Origin: JAKZRT01 sp965247915
GTDB taxonomy: Bacteria; Pseudomonadota; Alphaproteobacteria; Rhodobacterales; Rhodobacteraceae
Length of the DNA stretch: 64,000 nt
Assembly (NCBI GenBank): GCA_965247915.1
Contig: OZ252048.1
Span: 3,844,001 to 3,908,000, forward strand
Direction of reading: 5' to 3'
How positions within the stretch are numbered: the first letter of the stretch is position 1; every line of letters begins with the position of its first letter. The notes under the pieces are model-generated. The model saw only the letters and a program-made list of their open reading frames with translations, was not told the origin of the DNA and searched no databases. Shown in pieces: positions 8,189 through 16,335 of this stretch. Both the position numbers and the translations under genes were made by a program.

Positions 8189-9472
8189 ATGACTGATGCA
8201 GGATTTTTCGCGGCATCGCTTGCCGACCGCGACGCTGACGTCTTTGCGGCTATCACCAGCGAACTGGGCCGCCAGCGCGACGAGATTGAACTGATCGCAT
8301 CGGAAAACATCGTGAGCCGGGCGGTGATGCAGGCGCAGGGGTCGGTCATGACCAACAAATACGCCGAAGGCTATCCGGGGCGGCGCTATTACGGCGGCTG
8401 CCAGTATGTTGATATTGCTGAGAATCTGGCGATCGACCGGGCCAAAGCGCTGTTTAACTGCGAATTTGCCAACGTGCAGCCGAACTCAGGAAGCCAGATG
8501 AACCAGGCGGTGTTTCTGGCGCTGTTGCAGCCCGGCGACACCTTCATGGGGCTCGATCTGAACTCGGGCGGGCACCTGACCCACGGCTCGCCGGTCAACA
8601 TGTCGGGCAAATGGTTCAATGTGGTGAGTTACGGCGTGCGCCAGCAGGATCAGCTTCTGGACATGGCCGCGGTGCGCGAGGCGGCGCTGGCGCATCGCCC
8701 CAAGCTCATTCTGGCGGGCGGGACGGCCTATAGCCGCTCGTGGGACTGGGCCGCGTTTCGCGCTATCGCCGACGAGATCGGCGCCTGGCTGATGGTCGAT
8801 ATGGCCCATATCGCCGGGCTGGTCGCGGGCGGTCAGCACGCTTCGCCCCTGCCGCATGCGCATGTGGTCACCACCACGACCCACAAATCATTGCGCGGCC
8901 CGCGCGGCGGGATGATCCTGACCAACGACGAGGCGATGGCCAAAAAGGTGAATTCGGCGGTGTTTCCGGGCCTGCAGGGCGGGCCGCTGATGCATGTGAT
9001 CGCCGCCAAAGCGGTGGCTTTTGGCGAGGCGCTGGAGCCTTCGTTCAAGGACTATGCCGCCCGCGTCGTGGCCAATGCGCGCGCCACGGCCGACCAGCTA
9101 ATGAAAGGCGGCATCGACGTGGTTTCGGACGGCACCGACAACCACCTGATGCTGGCCGACCTGCGCCCCAAGGGCGTGACCGGCAAGGCGACCGAAGCAG
9201 CGCTTGGCCGTGCGCATATCACCACCAACAAAAACGGCGTACCGTTTGACCCCGAAAAACCCTTTGTCACCAGCGGCATACGCATCGGCACCCCGGCCGG
9301 CACCACGCGCGGTTTTGGCGAGGTCGAGTTCCGCCAGATCGCCGATTGGATCGTCGAGGTGGTCGATGGCCTCGCTGCGGACGGCGAAGCGGGCAACACG
9401 GGCGTTGAGGCCAAGGTCAAAACCGAAGTCGCCGGGATGTGCAAGCGCTTCCCGCTTTACGCGGGGCTGTAG
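8189..9472 (+). CDS. glyA: Serine hydroxymethyltransferase
   Basis: 427 residues, fold-type I PLP enzyme. The PLP lysine is K233 in TTTTHKSLRGPRGG, and the LIASENIVS and NKYAEGYPGRRYYGG blocks near the N-terminus are diagnostic. It joins methylene-tetrahydrofolate and glycine to make serine, the entry point of one-carbon units. AAGGAG lies 8 nt before the ATG, and the gap to ppc is 22 nt, so it is the last gene of the serine-cycle operon. A strong terminator hairpin follows. This copy is probably dedicated to C1 assimilation; whether another glyA exists cannot be seen here. Confidence 0.95.
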   Translation: MTDAGFFAASLADRDADVFAAITSELGRQRDEIELIASENIVSRAVMQAQGSVMTNKYAEGYPGRRYYGGCQYVDIAENLAIDRAKALFNCEFANVQPNSGSQMNQAVFLALLQPGDTFMGLDLNSGGHLTHGSPVNMSGKWFNVVSYGVRQQDQLLDMAAVREAALAHRPKLILAGGTAYSRSWDWAAFRAIADEIGAWLMVDMAHIAGLVAGGQHASPLPHAHVVTTTTHKSLRGPRGGMILTNDEAMAKKVNSAVFPGLQGGPLMHVIAAKAVAFGEALEPSFKDYAARVVANARATADQLMKGGIDVVSDGTDNHLMLADLRPKGVTGKATEAALGRAHITTNKNGVPFDPEKPFVTSGIRIGTPAGTTRGFGEVEFRQIADWIVEVVDGLAADGEAGNTGVEAKVKTEVAGMCKRFPLYAGL

Positions 9473-9562
9473 CCCGCGCCATGGTCAGCTCGCCGCTTTC
9501 TTGCGACAGCGTGTCGCTGCCAAGTCAGAAAGGCCTCAGGCCAGGCACGTTCGGCCCTGGAT

Positions 9563-9581
9563 AAGGGGCGCTGCCCCTTTT
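9563..9581 (+). terminator. Intrinsic terminator after glyA (palindromic repeat core)
   Basis: AAGGGGC-GCT-GCCCCTT with a short T run, about 90 nt after the glyA stop. The same palindrome core recurs beside both IS110 insertions and before secA, so it also belongs to an intergenic repeat family. Confidence 0.65.
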
Positions 9582-9632
9582 CGCGCATTCGCGAGTTCAC
9601 GCGCAAGTATTTGGTGAAAAGAGGAAGGATCT
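9563..9632 (+). repeat. Intergenic palindromic repeat unit (GGGGCGCTGCCCC ... AGTATTTGG tail)
   Basis: A GC-rich palindrome at 9563-9579 is followed about 25 nt later by GCAAGTATTTGGTGAAAAG. The same two-part layout (GC palindrome, then AGTATTT plus a purine-rich tail) is seen, inverted, when IS110 is removed from 9667-10794 and from 60105-61232. From memory, such units are common between genes in Rhodobacterales. Confidence 0.5.
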
Positions 9633-9668
9633 CGGTTCTTCTTCTATTATCACTCTTCCATAAATACT

Positions 9669-9829
9669 TATCTGTCCGCGGTCTGCTATTTTGTTGGCGG
9701 GCGGGAGACCGGCAAATACTTGACCCGCTTTGAGGTCGTCTGGGAGCCGGGTCCCCAGCCCCTTGGGTAACCACCCAAACCGAACTGTTGACTGGCCCGG
9801 CGCTGTTGTCGCCAAGGCCGCAGATAAGG
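9669..9829 (+). ncRNA. Predicted bridge RNA of IS110 copy 1
   Basis: This is the non-coding left end of the element. A first internal loop is closed by CCGG 9709-9712 with CCGG 9747-9750 and topped by GACC 9722-9725 with GGTC 9734-9737. Its left side CAAATACT (9713-9720) equals the left target plus CT, and its right side GGGAG (9742-9746) is complementary to CTCC of the right target. A hairpin TTGGGT/ACCCAA (9763-9778) separates it from a second loop topped by GGCC 9794-9797 with GGCC 9816-9819. Its left side ACTGTTG (9784-9790) equals the right element end 10786-10792. Its right side CAGATAAG (9821-9828) is the exact complement of the left element end CTTATCTG (9667-9674). This is the layout known for the IS621 bridge RNA. 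Confidence 0.75.
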
Positions 9830-10783
9830 ATGGATAACGTGACCTTAACACCTTACTTCGCGGGATGCGACATTTCGCGGGACGGCCTGGACATTTGCCT
9901 GTTGCAGGGCGACAGCGAGCGTCATTTCAGTTTGCCGAACACGCCGCAGGGCCATGCGATGCTGCTTGAGAAGTTGGCCGGAACATCGCCTGAGCTCGTC
10001 GTTCTGGAGGCCAGTGGCGGCTATGAATCGGCGCTGTATGAGGCCCTTCAGGGCGCCGGAGTTCCGGTGGCGCGGCTGCTGCCCCAGCGGGTCCGGCAAT
10101 TCGCCTATGCAGGCGGGCAACTGGCCAAGACCGACCGGATCGATGCCTATATTCTGGCGCTGTTCGGCCAGCGGATGCGCCCCGCACCAAGCCTCGATGA
10201 GCCAGCAGGTCAGCGCTACATCAAGGCTTTGACCACGCGACGGCGGGCGCTTCTGACCCGCCGCATTGCCGAAAAATGCCAGCTCAAACAAGCCGCGTTT
10301 GAAGATATCCGCGCCATGATCCGCCACGCACTGACCCGGTTGGAGGCCGATATCAGGGCGCTGGACGCGCAGATCAATGCCCTGATCGAAGCGGACACGG
10401 CCTGGCGCAATCGCGCCCGCCGCCTGACCAGCCTTCCCGGGATCGGGGCGGTCACCAGTGCGGCGATGATTGCCGGGCTTCCCGAGCTCGGCCGCGTCAC
10501 ACGCGGGGAAATCGCCGCTCTGGTCGGCGTGGCACCGTTCGCGCGGCAAAGCGGTCGCTGGCGGGGCAAACGGGTGTGCCGCGGCGGGCGAAAAGACCTG
10601 CGAAATACCCTCTACATGGCGGCGCTGTCGGCGACACGCGCCAAAAGAACCCCGTTCTCTGCCCTCTACCAGCGGCTCGTCGATGCAGGAAAACCACCCA
10701 AACTGGCCATCACCGCCGTCATGCGAAAAATGGTCGTTACCCTGAATGCAATGGAACGCGATCAGAAATTCTACGCAATATAA
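9830..10783 (+). CDS. IS110-family transposase (recombinase), copy 1
   Basis: 317 residues from ATG 9830 (an upstream in-frame start at 9788 would begin inside the RNA region). The N-terminal RuvC-like domain shows acidic residues D14 (GCDISRDG), E60 (LEASGGYE), D102 and D105 (KTDRIDA). A helical middle is followed by the transposase_20 domain with LPGIGAVTSAAMIAG and the catalytic serine S241 in APFARQSGRW. This DEDD plus serine set defines IS110 recombinases, which act with a bridge RNA. The protein is identical to the copy at 60268 and intact, so the element is probably still active. The predicted right donor guide ends one base before the start codon. Confidence 0.93.
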   Translation: MDNVTLTPYFAGCDISRDGLDICLLQGDSERHFSLPNTPQGHAMLLEKLAGTSPELVVLEASGGYESALYEALQGAGVPVARLLPQRVRQFAYAGGQLAKTDRIDAYILALFGQRMRPAPSLDEPAGQRYIKALTTRRRALLTRRIAEKCQLKQAAFEDIRAMIRHALTRLEADIRALDAQINALIEADTAWRNRARRLTSLPGIGAVTSAAMIAGLPELGRVTRGEIAALVGVAPFARQSGRWRGKRVCRGGRKDLRNTLYMAALSATRAKRTPFSALYQRLVDAGKPPKLAITAVMRKMVVTLNAMERDQKFYAI

Positions 10784-10794
10784 ACACTGTTGCT

Positions 10795-10862
10795 CCGGGG
10801 AGCGCGAAGGGCAGCGCCCCTCGCCCATGGCGACGCCGCAGGCGGCGCAATCCGGCACTCCA
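10795..10862 (-). repeat. GC-palindrome half of the repeat unit split by IS110 copy 1
   Basis: Reading the minus strand across the empty site gives a GC palindrome (GGGGCGCTGCCC) followed by CGCGCTCCCCGGAGTATTTATGG. The first part lies here and the AGTATTTATGGAAGAGTGA tail lies left of the element (about 9645-9668). The downstream part (GGCGACGC ... GGCGGCGCAA) is matched in order beside copy 2 at 61270-61292. Confidence 0.5.
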
Positions 10863-10867
10863 TTGCC

Positions 10868-12013
10868 CTAGATCAGCGCCTCGTAAAGCGCGCGCGCGTC
10901 GTCATACGTCAACTTGACCGGGTTGCCGCCCGCGGTTGGGTCAACGATGGCCGCGCGCGCCAAGGCATCAACGTCCGGGTCGCGGACGCCCAGATCGGTC
11001 AATGTCGCAGGGATGCCAAGCGACGCGTTAAGCTCACCCACAAAGGCACAAAAACCCTGGAACCCGCCCGCGATGCCGAGGTAATCCGCAGCCCGATCAA
11101 TCCGATCCTCGATGGCCGGACGATTGAATTTCAGAACTTCGGTCATGAAGACGGCATTGGTGGTCCCGTGGTGGGTGTTGTGAACCGCGCCAACCGGGTG
11201 GCTCAGCGCATGAATTGCCCCCAGGCCTTTTTGAAATGCGGTTGCCCCCATGGCGGCGGCGCTCATCATATGGGCGCGGGCCTCCAGATCGGCGCCATCG
11301 GCGAAGGCGCGTGGCAGGTTCTCTTTGACCAGGCGCATACCTTCCAGCGCGATCCCCTGGCTCATCGGGTGATAATTCGGGCCGCAATAGGCTTCCAGGC
11401 AATGGGCAAAGGCGTCCATGCCGGTTCCGGCGGTGATGGCGCGTGGCATGCCTTGGGTCAGCTCGGGGTCGCAGATCACCAACGATGCCAGCATCCGGGG
11501 GTGGAAAATGATCTTTTTGACATGGGCGGCGGTGTCCGTAATCACGCCCGCGCGCCCGACTTCCGAGCCGGTTCCGGCAGTCGTTGGGACGGCGACTATT
11601 GGATGAATCGCGTCTGCGTCGGCGCGGGTCCACCAGTCGCCGACATCTTCAAAATCCCAGACCGGTCGCGTCTGCCCGACCATGAAGGCCAGCGTTTTGC
11701 CCAGGTCCAGACCCGATCCGCCGCCAAATGCGATGACCCCGTCATAGCCGCCATCGCGATACACTTTCAGCCCCGCCTCGACGTTCGCATCGGTCGGATT
11801 AGGGTCTACGTCCGCGAACATTGCGCGGCCCAGACCCGCGGCCTCGACCAGATCAAGGGTGCGGGTGGTGATCGCCATCTCGCTCAGGCCGCGATCGGTG
11901 ACCAAAAGCGGACGGGTTATCGCCGCCGCAGCGCAGGCCTCGGCAATCTCGGCAATCCGCCCGGCACCAAACCGGATGGCTGTCGGATATGACCAGTTTC
12001 CGGTCAATGTCAT
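10868..12013 (-). CDS. Iron-containing alcohol dehydrogenase
   Basis: 381 residues, group III Fe-dependent dehydrogenase fold. The dinucleotide loop is GGGSGLDLGK (97-106), followed by PTTAGTGSE. Metal ligands read from family spacing are D200, H204 (GMDAFAHCLEAY), H268 and H282 (HALSHPVGAVHNTHHG). Substrate is unknown; the family covers alcohols, lactaldehyde, butanol and maleylacetate. It is next to IS110 copy 1 and close to C1 genes, but nothing ties it to methanol oxidation. The gene upstream on the same strand is a LysR regulator, about 100 nt away. Confidence 0.88.
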   Translation of the reverse strand: MTLTGNWSYPTAIRFGAGRIAEIAEACAAAAITRPLLVTDRGLSEMAITTRTLDLVEAAGLGRAMFADVDPNPTDANVEAGLKVYRDGGYDGVIAFGGGSGLDLGKTLAFMVGQTRPVWDFEDVGDWWTRADADAIHPIVAVPTTAGTGSEVGRAGVITDTAAHVKKIIFHPRMLASLVICDPELTQGMPRAITAGTGMDAFAHCLEAYCGPNYHPMSQGIALEGMRLVKENLPRAFADGADLEARAHMMSAAAMGATAFQKGLGAIHALSHPVGAVHNTHHGTTNAVFMTEVLKFNRPAIEDRIDRAADYLGIAGGFQGFCAFVGELNASLGIPATLTDLGVRDPDVDALARAAIVDPTAGGNPVKLTYDDARALYEALI

Positions 12014-12114
12014 TAAATGCCCCTTTCGATCATCCGCCCGATTGAATTCGTTTCAGTCGCTACGTCCCGCGGCCGTCCTTGTCCACCCGGACCGCATGGT
12101 GCGATTGCCAAAAC

Positions 12115-13014
12115 CTAGCCCGCCTCAAGAAGCGGCCGCATCTTGCCCAGTTCCGAGGCCAGAAAGTCGACCAGGCTGCGCACCCGCGCGGTCTGGCGCA
12201 GGTCTTCGTGCAGCAACAGCCACAGAGGGCGGTCCGGGGTCAGCACCGTGCCCGGCACCTGGATCAGCTCGGGAAAGCGCTGTGCAAAGAACGGCGTGGT
12301 CCGGATCATTCCGACGCCGTGTCGCGCCAGAGCGATCTGCATGACATGGTCGGTGGTGGCGTGGCGCACGACCGCCCTGGGAAATCTCGAATTTTCAACC
12401 CAGCCTGGATGATGGTCGATCTCGCCCCACCCGATCCAGCTCAGTCCGTGACCCTCGGGCGATGCCTCGGGCAGGAACCTTTCGACATACTCCCGGCTGG
12501 CATAAATTCCCAGCGACATTGTCAGCAGTTTTCGCGCCACGACGTCGACGTCGATTTCCTTCGCATATCGCAGCGACACGTCGGTCTGCAGCCGGTTGAT
12601 ATCGGCGAACGCATCGCTGACGTGGATCTGCAGGTCGATGTCGGGATAATGCACGGCGTAGCGCGCAAAGATCGGTGTCACCAGCTCGTAGGCCATGACC
12701 CCGGTCAGCGAGACGCGAACCGCCCCCCGATGGAGGCTGTCGTGGCCCTGCACCTGTCTGCGGGCCCGGCGAAAGATAACCTCGGCCTCCTGCGCCAGCG
12801 GCACCAGGCTCTGGCCCGCTGGCGTGAGCTTTGGGCCGGACCGCGTTCGTTGGAACAAAAGCGACCCATACGACTTTTCCAGCGCATCGATGTGACGGCT
12901 GACGGTGCCATGGGTCGCACGCAGCTCATTCGCTGCCGCACGAAAACTCCCGCCGCGCACGACGGCAAGAAAATAGGGCATATGTTCCCAGTCATAGGCG
13001 GTCATGGACGGCAT
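12115..13014 (-). CDS. LysR-family transcriptional regulator
   Basis: 299 residues from the ATG at 13014 (MPSMTAYDWEHM; a GGAG lies 13 nt upstream). An upstream TTG at 13056 and a downstream ATG at 13005 are alternatives. The N-terminal winged helix is YFLAVVRGGSFRAAANEL ... THGTVSRHIDALEKSYGSLLF and the C-terminal part is an effector domain (about 95-290). The order regulator then dehydrogenase on one strand suggests that it may control the iron alcohol dehydrogenase, but LysR genes usually act on divergent targets, and the divergent neighbour is the DUF4345 gene. No effector can be predicted. Confidence 0.88.
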   Translation of the reverse strand: MPSMTAYDWEHMPYFLAVVRGGSFRAAANELRATHGTVSRHIDALEKSYGSLLFQRTRSGPKLTPAGQSLVPLAQEAEVIFRRARRQVQGHDSLHRGAVRVSLTGVMAYELVTPIFARYAVHYPDIDLQIHVSDAFADINRLQTDVSLRYAKEIDVDVVARKLLTMSLGIYASREYVERFLPEASPEGHGLSWIGWGEIDHHPGWVENSRFPRAVVRHATTDHVMQIALARHGVGMIRTTPFFAQRFPELIQVPGTVLTPDRPLWLLLHEDLRQTARVRSLVDFLASELGKMRPLLEAG

Positions 13015-13149
13015 GTTTACGCGGCGACTCCATAAAAGCGGTGGGTCAATTTTCAACCATAGTGGCGCAAAAAAGTCAATTTACGGGTGATTAATAATCC
13101 ATCAACCTGAGACACCATCGACCGGCGACCAACAACAAGGGAACACAGC

Positions 13150-13554
13150 ATGAGACTTCTTATTGTTCGTATCGGATCGGGCCTGCTGGGCGTCATCGGC
13201 CTGGTGACCGGCGCGCTGGCGGTCTATGGCGCTGCCGCCAAGCTGGGTGACGCCGCAGCGGGCCTCGACGCGGTGGTGCTCGCGTCGCTTGACAATGACT
13301 TCAGATTCTATGCCGCCTGCTGGTTTCTGATCGGACTGGCCCTGGTGCTGGGCGCGATCATGATCGAAAAGAAGCCGGACCTGATCCAGATCGGCCTCGA
13401 GGCGGTGATCCTGGGTGGCGCGGCGCGTCTGTTCGCCTTCACCGAATTTGGCCCGTTGCCCGAGTTCTACCCTGCCATCATCATCGAGATTGTGGGTGGG
13501 ATCGCTTTGTTCGTGATGTTCAAGATGCACACAAAATTGGTCGCCGCGTCTTGA
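13150..13554 (+). CDS. DUF4345-type four-helix membrane protein
   Basis: 134 residues with four hydrophobic segments (about 5-25, 52-72, 80-97 and 108-124) and the block NDFRFYAACWFLIGLALVLG typical of DUF4345 proteins. Function is unknown for the family. It stands alone, divergent from the LysR gene and convergent with ribokinase (11 nt between stops). Confidence 0.75.
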   Translation: MRLLIVRIGSGLLGVIGLVTGALAVYGAAAKLGDAAAGLDAVVLASLDNDFRFYAACWFLIGLALVLGAIMIEKKPDLIQIGLEAVILGGAARLFAFTEFGPLPEFYPAIIIEIVGGIALFVMFKMHTKLVAAS

Positions 13555-13565
13555 AATTGCTGGCT

Positions 13566-14504
13566 TTACCCGCCGCGGCCAAGCAGGTCTTCGATCTCGG
13601 CGCGCGTGGGCATTGATGCTGCGGTGCCGGGTCGGGTGACCGATATTCCCGCCGCCGCAGCGCCGAATCGCACCGCCTGCCGCGCGTCGGCACCGGCAAC
13701 TAGGGCGGCGGCAAAGCCGCCGTTGAAGGCGTCGCCCGCACCGGTCGTTTCGGCCACCGCACCGGCGTTGATCGCGGCGGTATGAAACATCTGATCGGCA
13801 TCGCGGTAAAGCGCGCCATCGGCCCCAAGCGTGATGATCGCGGCCCCCGCGCCAGCCCCCAGCAATGCGCCTGCCGCCCGTTCAGCCTCGGCCAATGATC
13901 CGACCGGCAATCCGGTGATCGCTTCGGCTTCGCTTTCGTTGGGTGTCACATAGTCGCAAAGCGCCAGCATCGCGGGCGAAATCGGGGCGGCGGGGGCGGG
14001 GGCGGGGTTCAGGATCGTGGTGGCACCGCCTGCCCGGGCAATCTCCAGCCCGCGCATCGCGGCATCGATCGGTTGCTCGAGCTGAGTGATGAACACGCGC
14101 GCCTGCGCGATCAGGTCGGCTTGGGTCTCGACATCGCCGGGCGATATTGTCCCCCCGACGCCGGGGCAGATGATAATGGCGTTGTCGCCACTGGTTTCTT
14201 TGATGAACACATAAGCTGCCCCGGAATATCCGTCATCGACCTGCGTGACCGCCGGCGTGACCCCGGCCTCGACCCAGGTTGCCAGCGCCAGATCGCCAAA
14301 GGTGTCGCGCCCGATCTTCGAAATAAAGTGCACTTCGGCCCCGGCCCGCGCTGCAGCGACGGCCTGGTTCGACCCTTTGCCACCCGGTCCCAGGGCGAAG
14401 GCGTTGCCAAGGACAGTCTCACCCATCGCCGGGGCGCGGTCGGCGCGATAGGTGGTATCAGCCACGAAAACCCCAAGTATGGCGATGTGGTTGCGGGGTG
14501 TCAT
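13566..14504 (-). CDS. rbsK: Ribokinase (PfkB family)
   Basis: 312 residues. PfkB signature 1 is GPGGKGSNQAVAAARAG near residue 40 and signature 2, with the catalytic Asp, is TTGAGDAFNGGFAAAL. Overall length and the start (HIAILGVFVADTTYRADRAP) fit ribokinase. It phosphorylates ribose or a similar sugar with ATP. No ribose transporter or hydrolase is adjacent, so another small sugar or nucleoside-derived substrate is possible. Confidence 0.85.
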   Translation of the reverse strand: MTPRNHIAILGVFVADTTYRADRAPAMGETVLGNAFALGPGGKGSNQAVAAARAGAEVHFISKIGRDTFGDLALATWVEAGVTPAVTQVDDGYSGAAYVFIKETSGDNAIIICPGVGGTISPGDVETQADLIAQARVFITQLEQPIDAAMRGLEIARAGGATTILNPAPAPAAPISPAMLALCDYVTPNESEAEAITGLPVGSLAEAERAAGALLGAGAGAAIITLGADGALYRDADQMFHTAAINAGAVAETTGAGDAFNGGFAAALVAGADARQAVRFGAAAAGISVTRPGTAASMPTRAEIEDLLGRGG

Positions 14505-14658
14505 GCACTGTCCCTGGTCTGGCCGCTTGTCGCGTGGGGCAGTCTATTGCCTGCGTCCGGGTCTGCAACCGCAGCTTTTGCCACCATTTTGCCTGCCTGA
14601 AACCGCTCATTAACTGCCGCGCTGCAATAGTTGCCGAACACTTGGGACGTGAGGCGCG

Positions 14659-16270
14659 ATGGGACTCTTCAAGGCGAAACAGGACAGGGTGAAACCTGAC
14701 CCCGATGGTCTTCATTCGGGGCGGCAACTGGCGATCCATCTGACACTTGCGGGCGGGGTCGCGCTGTTGTGCGCGGCGCTGGTCCTGCTTCAATACGCGG
14801 GCGCGGCGCGCACCCGCGAAACCGTGCAGGCCATCGCGCTGAGCGGAACGCAGGAGATGCTGATCCAGCGCATCGCGCTTTTTTCCGGAACGCTAATGAA
14901 CGCGCCCGCGCCCGGTGTCGAAACCGAACTCGCCCTTGCCGTCGCCACCTTTGACCAGAACCACCGCGCCCTGTCTGCAATTGCCGGCGGGCTGGCCGGG
15001 CCGACCCACGTCTATTTCGAAAGCGGCGCGGTTTCGGTTCAGGCCCAGAGCAAACGCTTTATGTCGCTGACCCACGACATTTTGGACAACCCCAGGGCGA
15101 CGTCGAATCCGGCTCTGCGGGAAGTTCAACACATGGCATCGGCAACCTTTCAAGGGCAAGCGGCCGAGGCAACTAAAGCGTTCGCCCAGGTAGCCCGCGA
15201 TCAGACCAGCACCCAGACGTATTGGCAGACCCTGTTAATCGCCGCAGTTGTGCTGGTCATGGTGGCCGAGACCGCGTTTGTCATCTGGCCCGCGCGAGCG
15301 GCGTTTTCTCGCGCCGTCAGACACCGGCCAGAAAGAAGCGGACCAGGCGCGGGCCGAGACGCGCCAGATCGCAGCGCGATACGCCCACGCCATGCGGCAC
15401 GACGCGCTGACCGGGCTTTTGAACCGGTCGCAACTGTCGCGGCATCTGGCTTTACTCGGTGCCGACGCCGCACCGGCCGGCAAGCGGCTTGGCGTCATCT
15501 GCGCCGACCTCGACCAGTTTCGCGCCATCAACGAATGTTATGGCCACGACACCGGCGATGCGATCCTGTGGCAGGCCGCTGAGCGCTTGCGCGCGGCCGC
15601 CCCCGACTAGGCGGCTTTGGCGCGATCCGATGGCAACGGGTTTGTCGTGGCAGGCTGGTTCGAGGGCGAAGACCCATTGGCGCAGACCGCGCAGGCTATC
15701 GCTGCGGCCTTTGACACCGAGTTTGCAGTGGGCGAACGCAGCCACCGCCTGACGGTCAGCCTGGGAACCGCCCTGATGGCGGAGCGCTCGACCGGGGCCG
15801 AGCGCGTGATCAGCGACGCCGAGATTGCGCTGCACCGGCTCAAACAGACGTCTCGCGGGCATATCCGCGCCTTCGAGCCGCGGATGCGGAGCGAATTCGA
15901 AAGCCGCGAAGCGCTGATTGCAGACCTGCGCGGTGCGGTCGATTAAAAGGCCTTCGAGGCTTTTTCAACCTTTGCTGACCCTCGCCGACGGGTCGGTGGC
16001 GGGGTTTGAAATGCGAAACCTGACGCCCGCCGATCTGGCGGTCGAGGCACAAACCCAATTTGCCCCTCTGGCCGAACTTGGCTTTGATCTGGTTCAGGGG
16101 TACGGCATCGCCAAGCCGCTTTCCGAGGCCGACGCGGCGGTATGGCTGGGCGCCCGCGACCGCCGAGACGACGACAGCGCTGCCGCGGCAAGATCGGCAA
16201 GAAACCGCGCCAACGGCCCGGGTGCAGCCCGCAAGAAACCGCCGCGTGGTGACCGAAGGTTGAGTTCACC
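14659..16270 (+). pseudogene. Decayed GGDEF-EAL (cyclic-di-GMP) sensor protein
   Basis: The first part (frame from 14659) has two membrane segments (about residues 28-48 and 192-210) around a periplasmic region. The frame is lost between about 15285 and 15320, and the GGDEF-type domain continues in another frame (ARYAHAMRHDALTGLLNR, ICADLDQFRAINECYGHDTG). That frame meets TAG at 15608, reads on with RSDGNGF where GGDEF should be, then stops at TAA 15944. A third frame carries the EAL start LFQPLLTLADGSVAGFEMR, directly joined to the EAL end (LVQGYGIAKPLS), so most of the EAL domain is deleted. Several independent lesions make it clearly dead. Confidence 0.88.
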
Positions 16271-16278
16271 GGGCAAAC

Positions 16279-16330
16279 GCCTTATCCCGCGCTTGATCGC
16301 GCGCATAAGCGCGCGACGCAACGATAAGGC
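16279..16330 (+). promoter_or_regulatory. Nested hairpin over the RNase D ribosome-binding site
   Basis: Outer stem GCCTTATC (16279-16286) with GATAAGGC (16323-16330), 8 bp perfect. Inner stem TCGCGCGC (16297-16304) with GCGCGCGA (16309-16316), 8 bp perfect, loop ATAA. The AAGG that serves the TTG start at 16336 lies in the right arm of the outer stem. A translation-controlling leader is an inference. Confidence 0.55.
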
Positions 16331-16335
16331 TTTCC

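Larger units (their letters stand above)
9667..10794 (+). mobile_element. IS110-family insertion sequence, copy 1
   Basis: Comparison with the copy at 60105-61232 gives identity over 9662-10796 apart from two substitutions (9708 A/G and 10564 G/T, the latter silent). Flanks diverge outside. No terminal inverted repeats are present, as usual for IS110. I place the ends at a CT dinucleotide on each side (9667-9668 and 10793-10794). Deleting everything from one CT to the other restores AAATA-CT-CCGGGG, which reads as an uninterrupted intergenic repeat on the other strand (CCCCGGAGTATTTATGG). The AAATA and CC shared by both copies outside the CT are therefore target sequence, not element. Confidence 0.85.

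Noticed and set aside
9662..10796. Taking the full shared 1135 bp as the IS110 element
   Set aside because: The outer AAATA and CC are explained as target sequence because removing CT-to-CT restores the repeat; the shared block overstates the element by a few bases.
9845..10858. Minus-strand frame over the IS110 transposase
   Set aside because: Present in both copies only because the element is repeated; no motif.
10790..11992. 400-residue plus-strand frame over the iron alcohol dehydrogenase
   Set aside because: The minus strand has all metal ligands and family blocks; this frame has none.
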